Notes under the pieces: model-generated
The model's database searches: none
Told to the model about the DNA's origin: nothing
The model's input: the letters and a program-made list of their open reading frames with translations, nothing else
Part shown: one piece after another, positions 1 to 8,352 of the stretch
Layout of the letters: the number at the start of each line of letters is the position of its first letter
Position numbering within the stretch: the stretch's first letter is position 1
Program-made: the position numbers and the translations under genes
Source: Lutibacter sp. HS1-25
Lineage (GTDB): Bacteria; Bacteroidota; Bacteroidia; Flavobacteriales; Flavobacteriaceae
Length of the DNA stretch: 64,000 nucleotides
Assembly: GCF_004121075.1 (NCBI RefSeq)
Contig: NZ_RHLN01000043.1
Coordinates: 1 to 64,000, forward strand
Direction of reading: 5' to 3'

Positions 1-348
1 TTGACTAATTTCTTTTAAAAAAGCAGCAAACTCGGTGGTCATCCGTGTTCCCTGTGCTACTAAGTTCCAATCTCTTTGAATAACTTCCTTGGTTGTTTTG
101 TCCAGCCATCTACGTCGTTTTATGTGTAGATAAACCGTGTTTCCACGTAATGGAAAATCTTGGATTGTTACTTCTTTGTGAAAACCGTGCGCTATTAGAA
201 CTTTGGAAACCTGCTCTTTTGGAGGTATATTTCGCTCTTCAAAATAAAGATGCATTACTTCACCGTTTTTGGTGTTCTTTACCAGATAGAAGTGGTTGAT
301 TAAAAACTCAGGGAGTATGAGTTTTAGTAAGTCTAGATAATTGTCCAA
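1..348 (-). CDS. ISAon1-type transposase N-region protein, partial at left edge
   Basis: Reading the minus strand from a TTG at 348 (an in-frame stop lies just upstream at 352-354) gives an open frame of 116 codons to base 1. It contains the blocks VTIQDFPLRGNTVYLHIKRR and GTRMTTEFAAFLKEI, which I recognise as the separate N-terminal region protein of ISAon1-type insertion sequences of Bacteroidota. In these elements a second, overlapping gene encodes the catalytic part, and it would lie to the left of the window. An ATT just upstream of the TTG is another possible start. The + strand frame over the same bases is a shadow. The element marks the left end of the accessory region. The family call comes from remembered sequence. 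Confidence 0.75.
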   Translation of the reverse strand, partial: MDNYLDLLKLILPEFLINHFYLVKNTKNGEVMHLYFEERNIPPKEQVSKVLIAHGFHKEVTIQDFPLRGNTVYLHIKRRRWLDKTTKEVIQRDWNLVAQGTRMTTEFAAFLKEISQ

Positions 349-449
349 AATTTATTTTTTAAACAAAAATCATAATTTTAATTCAATTCACACACAACTT
401 TTGAGAATGATCCATAATCATTGATCAATGAATCCTTAAAAACTGTAGT

Positions 450-668
450 CTAGTTATCTCTTGGAAATTTTTCTTGAAAAGTAATAAGGGTTTCGTTAAA
501 TTTTAATAAATGATTAGGCAACTTATAGTGTTTGTAACTCGGATTATAGATAACCCGATGGCGCGTATATAACACACACGTTAGCTCGGAATTGTATTCC
601 GTGCCCATAAAAAGTAAATAATATCTCGATATAAATTCCCCCATCTCCAGCAGTATTTTTTTAACCAT
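450..668 (-). CDS. small hypothetical protein (doubtful)
   Basis: A 72-residue minus-strand frame starting MVKKILLEMGEF, preceded by a GAGGTGA-like stretch. It is tyrosine-rich and has no signal peptide or motif I recognise. It lies between the ISAon1-type gene and a hairpin repeat, so it may be a remnant of a gene truncated by the insertion. Nothing beyond the open frame and start context supports it. Confidence 0.3.
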   Translation of the reverse strand: MVKKILLEMGEFISRYYLLFMGTEYNSELTCVLYTRHRVIYNPSYKHYKLPNHLLKFNETLITFQEKFPRDN

Positions 669-690
669 TCGTCACCTCAAACCTGCAAAA

Positions 691-925
691 ACGTCATCTC
701 CAACCTGTTTGGAGATCTTTTAAATAATCCCAAAATAACCCAAATCATATCTAAATTCATTATAAATTAACAATAAACATATTTTATAAACTCTTTTTAG
801 TTAAATTAGTACATTAGGGAAATTGCACAATCAGAAATAATAAATAAATACAAAATAATTTTATCAGAAAAATTTAACCGAATAAACATACTTAATATAA
901 GTGTATTAGAAAGTTGCCAAACATA
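691..925 (+). repeat. intergenic repeat A: hairpin plus 5' leader shared with 5453-5540 and 10718-11240
   Basis: The stretch opens with a hairpin (ATCTCCAA / TTTGGAGAT, about 696-716) followed by T-rich DNA. It continues with about 180 bases that reappear, diverged, upstream of the gene at 11276: shared blocks include AATTCATTATAAA, AACAATAAACAT, AATAATAAA, AAACATACTTAA and GTATTAGAAAGTTGCC. A shorter copy with the same hairpin is at 5453-5540. It fills the gap between the left edge and the TPR gene and probably holds that gene's promoter. I see no exact TAnnTTTG match. Confidence 0.65.
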
Positions 926-945
926 TTAAAAAACAACTACATATA

Positions 946-2490
946 ATGAAACAATTACTTTTAGGATTTATATTTTTTGCTTCATTTTTAGTATCTGGAC
1001 AAAATGGAATAAGCAGTAATTCTTTAGCGGATAAGTCAAAAAAAGAACTTATGGAGATGGTTAAAGACTTATATGACATTGAGGTCAACATTTCTTATAA
1101 TATCACTTCAAATGACTTAAAAAGCAAACGTGAAGATATGTCCGATGGTAAAAACTATGGTAAAGCATATTTGAATGATTTATTAGAAAAAATGGGCAAT
1201 GACAGCCTTAATCCAATCCATCTAAACAATCTTGCGGATTATTATTCAAAAAATAAAAATGTTGAATTAGCGAATACGTTTTATGTAAAAGCATTAAAAA
1301 ACATAGACATAAAACACTTTGATAAGGACAGCGCCAATTATTTTTCTTTTAGAGGTTTATTAAAGGCTAATCTTAATGATACGACAGCAATAAGTGATTT
1401 TAGTAAATCTGTTAAGATTAATCCAAATGACTCAATCTCCATGTACTTTTATCCTTTAATACTAATTTCTAGTGGTAAATATCAAAAAGCTAAGGAATTG
1501 ATAAAAATGTTATTTAACAGCCAGGTTGAGAATGTTTCTTTTCCATATTTATACTTGGCAATGTCAGAAATCCTTGAAAGTTTCCAAAGTGCTACTATTT
1601 CAATAACTAAGAATGGGGGCGATATGAAAAAATGGGCTAATAAAAATTACAATGAGATTATTAATTATGCATTGCTTGATGAATATTTAATAATAAACAA
1701 AGGCAATTTAGAAATAGAGAATTGCAGACTAATGGCTGATTTGTTGGGGCTTTTTTTTAAAGTTACTCTTTTTGAAACGGAAGGTAATCACAAGATTATA
1801 TTTAATTATACAGATTATGAAAAAAATAAACTTCGGGAAATCATTTTAAATTTAAATACATTAAAAGAGCAACAAAAACTAAATGAATACACAGCAAATC
1901 GCTGTTTAGGTCATGCTTATTTTATGCTAGATGAATGGGATAAATCAGTTGACTATTATAAAAATGCTATTCAAAATTTCCCAATAGAAAAACAAGATTT
2001 GGAATTCAATTCAATCGAGTGCTACGATGCAATTACATCTATTTATTATCAAAAATCAGACACAATAAATTTTAGGAAATCTATAAATTCTAAAATGGCT
2101 ATTAAGACCAAAAATGAAAACACCATTGACGAATTAACCGTACTTGCTTTTTATTATTATCGAAGTGGAGATATTGTTAAAGCAGAAGAATATTGTAAAA
2201 AAATTAAAAATATTAGTCCTGATAACTTTGACGCTTCAAGACTATTATCTCACATTAACTTCCTTAAAGGACATATGCCTTTTGTTAAATTTTATGGTAA
2301 GGACGCTAAAAGATACATACGAAATAATTTGGACTATTATAACTTAATTATGCAGTATACAATTCAACAGATATATGATGGTGATTTTAATAATAGTGTA
2401 AACAATATTGAAATTGCTAGAAAAATAAAAGGAGATGATGGTTGCCAATTATGTGATAAATTAATGAAAATAATTGAAGACAATAAATAA
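946..2490 (+). CDS. secreted TPR-repeat protein
   Basis: A 514-residue protein. Residues 1-19 (MKQLLLGFIFFASFLVSGQ) form a signal peptide, so it is probably periplasmic or surface-associated. The rest is helical with recognisable tetratricopeptide units: one around residues 95-175 (YYSKNKNVELANTFYVKAL, then DFSKSVKINPNDS), another near 325-350 (AYFMLDEWDKSVDYYKNAI), and one near 400-430 (YYYRSGDIVKAEEYCKKI). TPR proteins act as scaffolds; no enzymatic domain is visible. It is a single-gene unit with repeat A upstream and a transposase remnant immediately downstream. Its job is unknown. TPR-plus-signal proteins are often cargo in accessory regions of Flavobacteria. Confidence 0.8.
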   Translation: MKQLLLGFIFFASFLVSGQNGISSNSLADKSKKELMEMVKDLYDIEVNISYNITSNDLKSKREDMSDGKNYGKAYLNDLLEKMGNDSLNPIHLNNLADYYSKNKNVELANTFYVKALKNIDIKHFDKDSANYFSFRGLLKANLNDTTAISDFSKSVKINPNDSISMYFYPLILISSGKYQKAKELIKMLFNSQVENVSFPYLYLAMSEILESFQSATISITKNGGDMKKWANKNYNEIINYALLDEYLIINKGNLEIENCRLMADLLGLFFKVTLFETEGNHKIIFNYTDYEKNKLREIILNLNTLKEQQKLNEYTANRCLGHAYFMLDEWDKSVDYYKNAIQNFPIEKQDLEFNSIECYDAITSIYYQKSDTINFRKSINSKMAIKTKNENTIDELTVLAFYYYRSGDIVKAEEYCKKIKNISPDNFDASRLLSHINFLKGHMPFVKFYGKDAKRYIRNNLDYYNLIMQYTIQQIYDGDFNNSVNNIEIARKIKGDDGCQLCDKLMKIIEDNK

Positions 2491-2499
2491 GTACGTTTG

Positions 2500-2742
2500 G
2501 TAACACTGGTAGCCATTACACAAGACCTTAAAACACAAATATCATATTTCATAAGCTCCTTTTTAAGGGCCTTATTTTTTAGAGCAACAGTAAATTCTTC
2601 TCAATTTCGAATCGCTTAAAAAGTTTTATTTGAAGGCCTACAAAACTCTTTAATGTTAAAATAAAATGATGCACCCGTTTTGCTTCACTTTTACAGTTTT
2701 TGAAATGAATTTTAAGTACTTTTTCAGATTATAAGCCATTGT
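2500..2742 (-). pseudogene. transposase 3'-end remnant (IS1182-like), copy 1
   Basis: Read on the minus strand from 2742, the DNA translates to a fragment beginning MAYNLKKYLKF and continuing through KQ-VHHFILTLEGFVGLQ-type sequence to a stop. This resembles the C-terminal tail of IS1182/IS4-like DDE transposases, where the MAYNLKK block is common. A second copy (4060-4303) and a shorter third (16930-17050) match it at nucleotide level. No complete transposase is present. Confidence 0.55.
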
Positions 2743-2750
2743 ACTTTCCT

Positions 2751-2860
2751 GAAATAGGTTGACTAAAAATTAGACAACTTATTACAAACAAACATGAAAG
2801 AACAAAAAGTACCCTGCCGAAAAAAATCCTATAAAAAAGTAGGTTAATCGAATATGAATA
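2751..2860 (+). mobile_element. possible insertion-sequence left-end remnant
   Basis: Directly after transposase remnant copy 1 comes AGGTTGACTAAAAATTAGAC and then a short frame MKEQKVPCRKKSYKKVG ending in TAA. The N-terminal block resembles OrfA starts of IS3-type elements in Flavobacteria. Only this scrap remains. The family is uncertain. Confidence 0.3.
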
Positions 2861-2934
2861 AAAGGATAAGAACAAAAAATAACTAAATTTACAGTTAGTC
2901 AGAACTATGACCGACCATTTAAATTCTATAGCAT

Positions 2935-3429
2935 ATGAAATATATATCTTCCCAATTTCTTCTTGTTTTAGTCTTTTTCTTTAGCTTTTCTTTATATGCT
3001 CAATCCTTAGAAAATTTAGAAGGTACTTATTTTGTGAAGCAAGATAGCATTGTGCATTCTTATGAGTTTAACAAAAGAAAACTAACTGTTAGATTAAATA
3101 TAAATGATGCATTTAAAGTGCAATATATTTACAAATATAATTGTATTATGAATGATGATAAAACATTAAAAGTCATCTTAATTGCTATTACCTCTGAAGA
3201 AATAGAAAGCATTGAAAATAAAAAGAAAAAAACTTATTCATATATCAAAGACCTTTATATGATGTCTGGCTATTTTTTTTCAATTTGGACATTGGAAAAA
3301 ATTGAAGACGCTAATCTCTTTATAAAAGTAGAACCCAGTTCAATTAAATGGCCAGCTTCAGATGGACATTTGTCAAATTATTATTCGGGTTTTGAAGATC
3401 ATATTGTATTACAATCAATAAATAATTAA
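2935..3429 (+). CDS. secreted hypothetical protein
   Basis: A 164-residue protein with a signal peptide (about residues 1-23, ending SLYAQ). The mature part is mixed and rich in Lys, Tyr and Ser, with no domain I recognise. The sequence LENLEGTYFVKQDS right after the cleavage site resembles the start of small beta-barrel secreted proteins of Flavobacteria, but that is not diagnostic. It ends five bases before the start of the Sel1 lipoprotein gene, so the two are almost certainly co-transcribed and may work together in the envelope. Confidence 0.7.
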   Translation: MKYISSQFLLVLVFFFSFSLYAQSLENLEGTYFVKQDSIVHSYEFNKRKLTVRLNINDAFKVQYIYKYNCIMNDDKTLKVILIAITSEEIESIENKKKKTYSYIKDLYMMSGYFFSIWTLEKIEDANLFIKVEPSSIKWPASDGHLSNYYSGFEDHIVLQSINN

Positions 3430-3434
3430 AAACC

Positions 3435-4034
3435 ATGAGCCGTCTATATTTAAAAACCTCTATCTTTCTTTTATTGTTGTTGACATCTTTTGGTTGTAAA
3501 ACTTATGTTCCTCAACTCAATTCAGAAATACTAAGAAAAGCTCAAAATGACGATGCCGAAGCTCAATTTGAAATGGGTAAAATATATTTTGAGTCAGCTT
3601 GGAAACAACCCACTATCACTAAAAGCGGAACGGTAACTAGAAATTGGGATGAAGCTGAACAATGGTTTGTAAAATCAGCTAATCAAGGTCATACTGCAGC
3701 AAAATTTTATTTACATTACCAGTTTCAAAAAATAAACAATTATGAGTGTCTTTCAGATTGTTTAGAAAAAGTAGCTTATGAAGGTATTGCTGAAGCACAA
3801 TACCTTTTTGGTTCTACATACTTAACGGATAAATTTAATACCCCGAAAGATTTATCTCTTGCCTATAAATGGATGTTATTATCAGCACAAAACGATTACG
3901 AGCATTATCAAATAGCCTGGAATTTAATCAATCATTTTAACATATCACATTTAGAAATTAGCAAAGGTCAAAAAATGGCTAAAAAACATGTTGAAAAATA
4001 TGGGATTTCAAAAAGCATGTATCCTGAAAAATAG
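3435..4034 (+). CDS. Sel1-repeat lipoprotein
   Basis: A 199-residue protein. A hydrophobic N-terminus ends in a lipobox (LLTSFGC, Cys near residue 21), so it should be lipid-anchored. Sel1-like repeats follow: AEAQFEMGKIYFES around residues 42-55, WFVKSANQGHTAAKFYLHY around 77-95, and AEAQYLFGSTYLTDK with AYKWMLLSAQND around 120-152. Sel1 repeats mediate protein-protein contacts. It follows the 164-residue secreted protein with a five-base gap, as a two-gene unit. A transposase remnant comes immediately after. The specific partner is unknown. Confidence 0.8.
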   Translation: MSRLYLKTSIFLLLLLTSFGCKTYVPQLNSEILRKAQNDDAEAQFEMGKIYFESAWKQPTITKSGTVTRNWDEAEQWFVKSANQGHTAAKFYLHYQFQKINNYECLSDCLEKVAYEGIAEAQYLFGSTYLTDKFNTPKDLSLAYKWMLLSAQNDYEHYQIAWNLINHFNISHLEISKGQKMAKKHVEKYGISKSMYPEK

Positions 4035-4059
4035 TAAAGACAAAAATTAAAGACGAAAG

Positions 4060-4303
4060 GTTAACACGCGTAGCCGTTGCACAAGACCTTAAAACACAAA
4101 TATCCTATTTCAGAAGCTTCCTTTTTAAGGGGCTTATTTTTTAAAGCAACAGCAAACTCTTCTCAATTTCGAATTGCTTAAAAAGGTTTATTTGAAGGCC
4201 TACAAAACCCTCTAATGTTAAAATAAAATGATGCACCTGTTTTGCATCACTTTTTACAGTTTTTGAAATGAATTTTAAGTACTTTTTCAGATTATAAGCC
4301 ATT
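4060..4303 (-). pseudogene. transposase 3'-end remnant (IS1182-like), copy 2
   Basis: An imperfect direct repeat of 2500-2742, matching over about 240 bases with scattered substitutions and single-base indels. On the minus strand from 4303 it again opens with the MAYNLKKYLKF block. The junction with the upstream gene carries CGTAGCCGTTGC (4069-4080), a motif seen at other unit boundaries. Confidence 0.55.
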
Positions 4304-4334
4304 GCTGACAGATGTATAAATACTCAAAAACAAT

Positions 4335-4376
4335 CAAAATGCCTGGCTAAATATAGCTAGACATTTTGTTTTTTAT
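4335..4376 (+). terminator. terminator-like hairpin, first copy
   Basis: CAAAATGCCTGGCTA, then a short loop, TAGCTAGACATTTTG and a T-run form a strong intrinsic-terminator structure. No intact gene ends just before it. A near-identical hairpin with the same flanks lies at 5181-5222, directly after the ubiquitin-like gene, so the two are direct repeats bracketing that gene. Confidence 0.6.
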
Positions 4377-4399
4377 GAAACAAGCTTTTCAAAATATAA

Positions 4400-4589
4400 G
4401 AAACCAAAAAAGTATTTTTATGCTATCAAATTGAAATTGATAGTGCTAAAGATTATTTCTTAAAATTTAATGATTTAAAAAAATAAAATTACTTTTGATC
4501 AAAATGAGAAGCAATGGAGGCTAACCCAAAATGATGTTGATAAATTCAACAGAACGTTTGAGTCAAAATAACTTTTATAAATCCACACT
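4400..4589 (+). pseudogene. decayed gene fragment of unknown family
   Basis: Coding-like sequence survives in two frames: a segment translating to CYQIEIDSAKDYFLKF (about 4422-4470), then, after a frame change in an A-run near 4480, ITFDQNEKQWRLTQNDV continuing to TAA at 4587-4589. Together they read as the C-terminal tail of one protein broken by a one-base indel. I do not recognise the family. Confidence 0.4.
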
Positions 4590-4644
4590 ACCCAAAGCCG
4601 AACCGTTAACAAAAATTAAACATTAACTAAATAATAATTAACAA

Positions 4645-5166
4645 ATGAAACAAATTTACTCTTTAATTTTATTTACTTTTTTATCCTTCAACGTATCATC
4701 AATGCAAATATTTGTCAGGACAGTCACAGGAAAAAACATTGCACTTGAAGTTGAAGCCAATGATACTATTGAGAATGTTAAAGCAAAAATTCAAGATAAA
4801 GAAGGAATTCCTCCAGAAAATCAAATACTAAAATACAATGATATTATCCTTGAAGATGGTAGAACTTTATCAGATTATAACATACAAAAAGAAAGCACCC
4901 TTCATTTAATAAATTCAACTCTTGGGATTACAAATAATATTGAAACAAATACACAATTAAATTTATACCCAAATCCTTCAAGTGAATATGTTAATATTTC
5001 TGGATTAAAGAAGAATGAAAATTACACTATTTGGAACACTATTGGAACTGAAGTAAAAAATGGAAACATTTCTAACCAAGAAAAAATAACCATTCAAAAT
5101 TTGACTAATGGAGTTTACTTCCTGAAGTTTGAAAATGGAAATAGTTTAAAATTTATAAAAAAATAA
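4645..5166 (+). CDS. secreted ubiquitin-like protein with T9SS type A sorting domain
   Basis: A 173-residue protein with three parts. Residues 1-19 form a signal peptide ([19 protein letters not shown]). Residues 20-94 are a ubiquitin fold: by hand alignment to eukaryotic ubiquitin about 54 of the first 69 positions are identical, including the blocks [17 protein letters not shown] and [20 protein letters not shown]. In ubiquitin numbering, Lys11, 27, 29, 33 and 63 are kept; Lys6 is Arg, Lys48 is Ile, hydrophobic-patch Ile44 is Lys, and the LRLRGG tail is replaced by NSTLG, so conjugation through a C-terminal diglycine is not expected. Residues about 105-173 (LNLYPNPSS to KFIKK) are a type IX secretion sorting tail. 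It should be exported to the cell surface or medium. A terminator follows at once. Secreted ubiquitin is known from Bacteroides fragilis (BfUbb), but that protein has no T9SS tail that I recall. Origin from a eukaryote is inferred. Confidence 0.93.
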   Translation: MKQIYSLILFTFLSFNVSSMQIFVRTVTGKNIALEVEANDTIENVKAKIQDKEGIPPENQILKYNDIILEDGRTLSDYNIQKESTLHLINSTLGITNNIETNTQLNLYPNPSSEYVNISGLKKNENYTIWNTIGTEVKNGNISNQEKITIQNLTNGVYFLKFENGNSLKFIKK

Positions 5167-5180
5167 AACTCAACAACAAA

Positions 5181-5222
5181 CAAAATGCCTGGTTAAAAAT
5201 AGCTAGGCATTTTGTTTTTTAT
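5181..5222 (+). terminator. intrinsic terminator of the ubiquitin-like gene, second copy of the repeat
   Basis: CAAAATGCCTGGTTA, loop AAAA, TAGCTAGGCATTTTG and a T-run, starting 15 bases after the stop codon. It is nearly the same as 4335-4376, and both copies run on into TTTTTTATGAAACAA. Confidence 0.8.
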
Positions 5223-5261
5223 GAAACAATGGTTTTACAATCAAAGTTTAAAATTGTGGTG

Positions 5262-5452
5262 AGAAATTATTGTCACAAAATTTCCTGCAGACTGGAAACG
5301 ATACAGAAAAGCTGCAGGAACAAAACGCAACGAACAAATAGCAAATTATGCAAATGTGTTAGTGGCTTTTGGGATGGAAAAAGTAAAGAAACTAAAAATT
5401 CGATAAACCTAGCGGAACAAAATAATTTTAAAGTCAAGATTATAAATTTTAT
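5262..5452 (+). pseudogene. decayed SLOG / DUF2493-like gene fragment
   Basis: One frame reads KFPADWKRYRKAAGTKRNEQ and on through IANYANVLVAF; a one-base loss near 5370 moves the rest into another frame reading FWDGKSKETKNSINLAEQNN and on to FKVKII. Joined, this matches the C-terminal half of DUF2493 (SLOG, Rossmann-like) proteins, in which a W-x-x-Y-G-K-x-A-G block and an AFWDGKSxGT block bind a nucleotide ligand. The N-terminal half is missing. An open frame at 5229-5471 covers only the shifted part and should not be taken as an intact gene. Confidence 0.65.
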
Positions 5453-5540
5453 GACGTCATCTCCAACTTGATTGGAGATCTTTTCAATAACACAAAAATA
5501 ACACAAAGCATATTTAAATTCATTATAAACTAACCTTATT
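5453..5540 (+). repeat. intergenic repeat A, short copy with hairpin
   Basis: The hairpin ATCTCCAACTTGATTGGAGAT followed by CTTTTC, then ACAAAGCATATTTAAATTCA matching 741-770 and 11056-11080. It may have been the terminator of the gene whose remnant lies just upstream. Confidence 0.6.
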
Positions 5541-5605
5541 CCTCTCTTTTATTCTTTCTGATTAATTATTAAATATAATGATTTACAAACTTAAGACTCT
5601 CATAA

Positions 5606-5726
5606 AATCTATGCTTACATTTAAACTAAATAACGAACCGACAAACATTAAACTAACTATTTGCTACGGCAGAAAAATCTCCGATTTTCCAGACGCACAA
5701 ATCATATAAAAACTCGCAGCCAATGC
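5606..5726 (+). repeat. attC-like repeat, copy 1 (between units)
   Basis: About 120 bases that recur at 12354-12483. The shared core is GAAAAATCTCCGATTTTCCA, a small hairpin, followed by GCACAAATC, TATAAAA and GCAGCCAATGC (5715-5726). Outer arms GCTACGGC and CGCAGCC are partly complementary. The layout of nested imperfect palindromes between unrelated genes resembles an integron recombination site, but it is not canonical. Confidence 0.35.
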
Positions 5727-5814
5727 TTGAGGAAAGTAACAGATTTAATTACATTGTTTACTAATCAAAATATTTGTAAATTTCAATTTTATTCAAAACA
5801 ATAATAGTTTGAGT

Positions 5815-8352
5815 ATGAACACCAAGGAAAAATTAGTTAATGAAACTCTAAAATTTATAGCCCAAAAGGGCTGGACCAATGATGAACGTGATTTTTTTGA
5901 TTCATTGGCATTGTTCCTTGCTGATAGGCTACAAGTTGCTTACGTTATAATTAACAAACTTAATCCCGACGGACAAACTGCCGAAGCACTTTCTTTTATT
6001 TCGGGTGGAAATGTGAAACCCAATATTAGTTATCTCCTAACAAATACACCTTGCGAGAATGTTATGGGTAAGAATCTTTGCTGCTATGAAAATAATATTC
6101 AAAATTTATTTCCCAAAGATTCAATGTTGGTAGATATGCACGCAGAAGGCTACATTGGCATTCCACTTTGGGATATTAAAGGCGCTCCACTTGGACTAAT
6201 ATCCATACTCGACACTAAACCAATAAAAAATCCAGAAGAAATAAAAACAATTCTTCAAATTGTAGCCGTTAGGGTTGCTCATGAAATCGAAAGAAATAAT
6301 TACGAACATGAGCTTATAGATAAAAACAAAAAAGCCGAAGAAAGCACTCAGGAATTAAAAGCAAAAAACGAAGAATTATTAAAAGCCAAAGAGAAAACAG
6401 AAGAAAACGAAAAAAAATTTAAAGCTACATTTTATACCAGTCCCGACGCGGTTAGTATTAGTACATTAAATGGTGAATATATAGAAATAAATGAAGGTTT
6501 TACAAGGATATCAGGTTATACTGAAACAGAAGTATTAGGAAAAACAGCTTCTGAAATAAATATTTGGGCTGTGCCGGAAGATAGAAATACTTTTATAGAG
6601 ACACTCAGAAAAAATGATTATATGGAAAATTTTGAAAGTTTATTCCGGGCAAAAAATGGAACAATTATTCCCGCATTGGTTTCTGCCCGAATAATTATGC
6701 TTAAAAATGAACCCTTTATTTTAGCAGTTACAAGGAATATTACTGAAAGGAAGAAATACGAATCTGAACTATTAATAGCCAAAGAAAAAGCAGAAGAAAG
6801 CGAACTTCAATTAAATTTAATTGCTGATAATTTTGTAAACGGAATGCTTTATCAGATTGCTTTATTGGATGAAAATAAGAGACGGTTTAATTATGTAAGT
6901 AAAGCTGTCGGGAATTTATATGGAGTATCACCTGATGAAATAATGCAAAATCCTGATTTGATATATAGTAAAGTACACCCAGATGATATTGACGATCTAA
7001 TTGCAAAGGAAAAAAAGGCTTTGCTAGAAATGTCAATTTTTGAGACAGAAGCACGAATGGTAAATATTGATGGAAGTATTCGTTGGTCGTATTTTATCTC
7101 AAAACCTCGTTTAATTGACGGGGTAATGTGTTTTGATGGAATTGAGCTTGATATTACAAAAAGAAAGCAACTTGAATTCGATCTAATTACGGCCAAAGAA
7201 AAAGCAGAAGAAAGCGACCGTCTCAAATCCGCTTTTCTTTCCAATATGAGCCACGAAATCCGTACTCCTATGAATGGAATTCTTGGTTTTTCAGCGTTAT
7301 TGAGTGAGCCCGACCTTGAAAGTAAAGAACAGCAGAAATATATAAAAGTAATTCAAAAAAGTGGTGCCCGCATGCTTAACATTATTTCCGAAATTATGGA
7401 TATTTCGAAAATAGAATCAGGGTTAACAGAAATTAATATTAAAAAAGTAAATATAACTGAGAAGTTAGAATACGTTTATGAACTCTTAAAACCTGATGCT
7501 GATGCTAAAGCAATAAATTTAGTCATTAAAGATAGTTTGCCGATGGATGAGGCTATTTTTAAAACAGACGAAGAAAAATTGTTTGCCATTCTTTCAAACC
7601 TGGTGAAAAATGCTATCAAATATACAGATAACGGTTCAATTGAATTCGGGTATAGTTCTACAAGCTTACCAACCAAAATAAATGAACTACAATTTTATGT
7701 AAAAGATACCGGCATAGGTATACCAAAAGACCGTCAAAAAGCCATTTTTGAACGATTTATTCAGGCAGATATTGCTAATATTCAAGCAAGGCAAGGTGCT
7801 GGATTGGGTCTAAGTATTGCAAAGGCATATGTGGAGTTGTTAGGCGGAAAAATTTGGGTTGAAAGTGAACAAGGAAAAGGTTCATGCTTTTATTTCTCCC
7901 TACCTTTCAATGTTGAACTTGAAGAAAAAAATGTTGCTTCAAAAGTTGTTTCGGACAAAAGCGCAGAGAATTATATTAATTCTGAAGTCTCAGGACTGAA
8001 AATATTGATTGCGGAAGATGATGAAGCATCCAAAATGTTGGTTTCCATTAATGTAAAACCGTTTAGCAGTGAAATTTTAACAACAACTACTGGAGTCGAA
8101 ACAATTGAAGCTTGCCAAAATAACGCTAATATTGATTTAATCCTTATGGATATTCAAATGCCAGATATAAACGGCTATGAAGCTACACGTCAAATAAGAC
8201 AATTCAACACAGATGTTGTCATTATTGCACAAACAGCTTTTGGACTTTCCGGGGACAGAGAGAAGGCAATCGAAGCGGGATGTAACGATTATATTTCAAA
8301 ACCAATTAAGAAAGATGAATTACTTTCATTAATACAAAAGTATTTTGGGTAA
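5815..8352 (+). CDS. hybrid sensor histidine kinase (GAF-PAS-PAS-HisKA-HATPase-REC)
   Basis: An 845-residue soluble kinase; no membrane segment or signal peptide is visible. A GAF-like domain (about residues 5-165) is followed by a coiled linker rich in KAEES/KAKEK, a PAS domain (about 205-320), a second PAS (about 335-460), a HisKA domain with the phosphorylated His at about residue 480 (SNMSHEIRTPMNG), an HATPase domain with NLVKNAIKYT, DTGIGIP and GAGLGLSI, and a C-terminal receiver domain with the acceptor Asp near residue 779 (LMDIQMPD). It senses a cytoplasmic signal and relays phosphate internally. I chose ATG 5815 over a TTG at 5809. No response regulator or output gene is adjacent; it is a single-gene unit among repeats, so its target is unknown. 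Confidence 0.92.
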   Translation: MNTKEKLVNETLKFIAQKGWTNDERDFFDSLALFLADRLQVAYVIINKLNPDGQTAEALSFISGGNVKPNISYLLTNTPCENVMGKNLCCYENNIQNLFPKDSMLVDMHAEGYIGIPLWDIKGAPLGLISILDTKPIKNPEEIKTILQIVAVRVAHEIERNNYEHELIDKNKKAEESTQELKAKNEELLKAKEKTEENEKKFKATFYTSPDAVSISTLNGEYIEINEGFTRISGYTETEVLGKTASEINIWAVPEDRNTFIETLRKNDYMENFESLFRAKNGTIIPALVSARIIMLKNEPFILAVTRNITERKKYESELLIAKEKAEESELQLNLIADNFVNGMLYQIALLDENKRRFNYVSKAVGNLYGVSPDEIMQNPDLIYSKVHPDDIDDLIAKEKKALLEMSIFETEARMVNIDGSIRWSYFISKPRLIDGVMCFDGIELDITKRKQLEFDLITAKEKAEESDRLKSAFLSNMSHEIRTPMNGILGFSALLSEPDLESKEQQKYIKVIQKSGARMLNIISEIMDISKIESGLTEINIKKVNITEKLEYVYELLKPDADAKAINLVIKDSLPMDEAIFKTDEEKLFAILSNLVKNAIKYTDNGSIEFGYSSTSLPTKINELQFYVKDTGIGIPKDRQKAIFERFIQADIANIQARQGAGLGLSIAKAYVELLGGKIWVESEQGKGSCFYFSLPFNVELEEKNVASKVVSDKSAENYINSEVSGLKILIAEDDEASKMLVSINVKPFSSEILTTTTGVETIEACQNNANIDLILMDIQMPDINGYEATRQIRQFNTDVVIIAQTAFGLSGDREKAIEAGCNDYISKPIKKDELLSLIQKYFG

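Noticed and set aside
93-299. 68-residue + strand frame at the left edge
   Set aside because: The opposite strand reads through as a recognisable ISAon1-type transposase N-region protein.
4645-5166. Part of a bacterial ubiquitin conjugation operon (E1/E2/JAB)
   Set aside because: No ThiF-like E1, E2 or JAB protease gene is adjacent, the diglycine tail is missing, and the protein is exported.
5229-5471. 80-residue open frame as an intact gene
   Set aside because: Only its last part is coding-like (the shifted half of the SLOG remnant); the start lies in repeat DNA.
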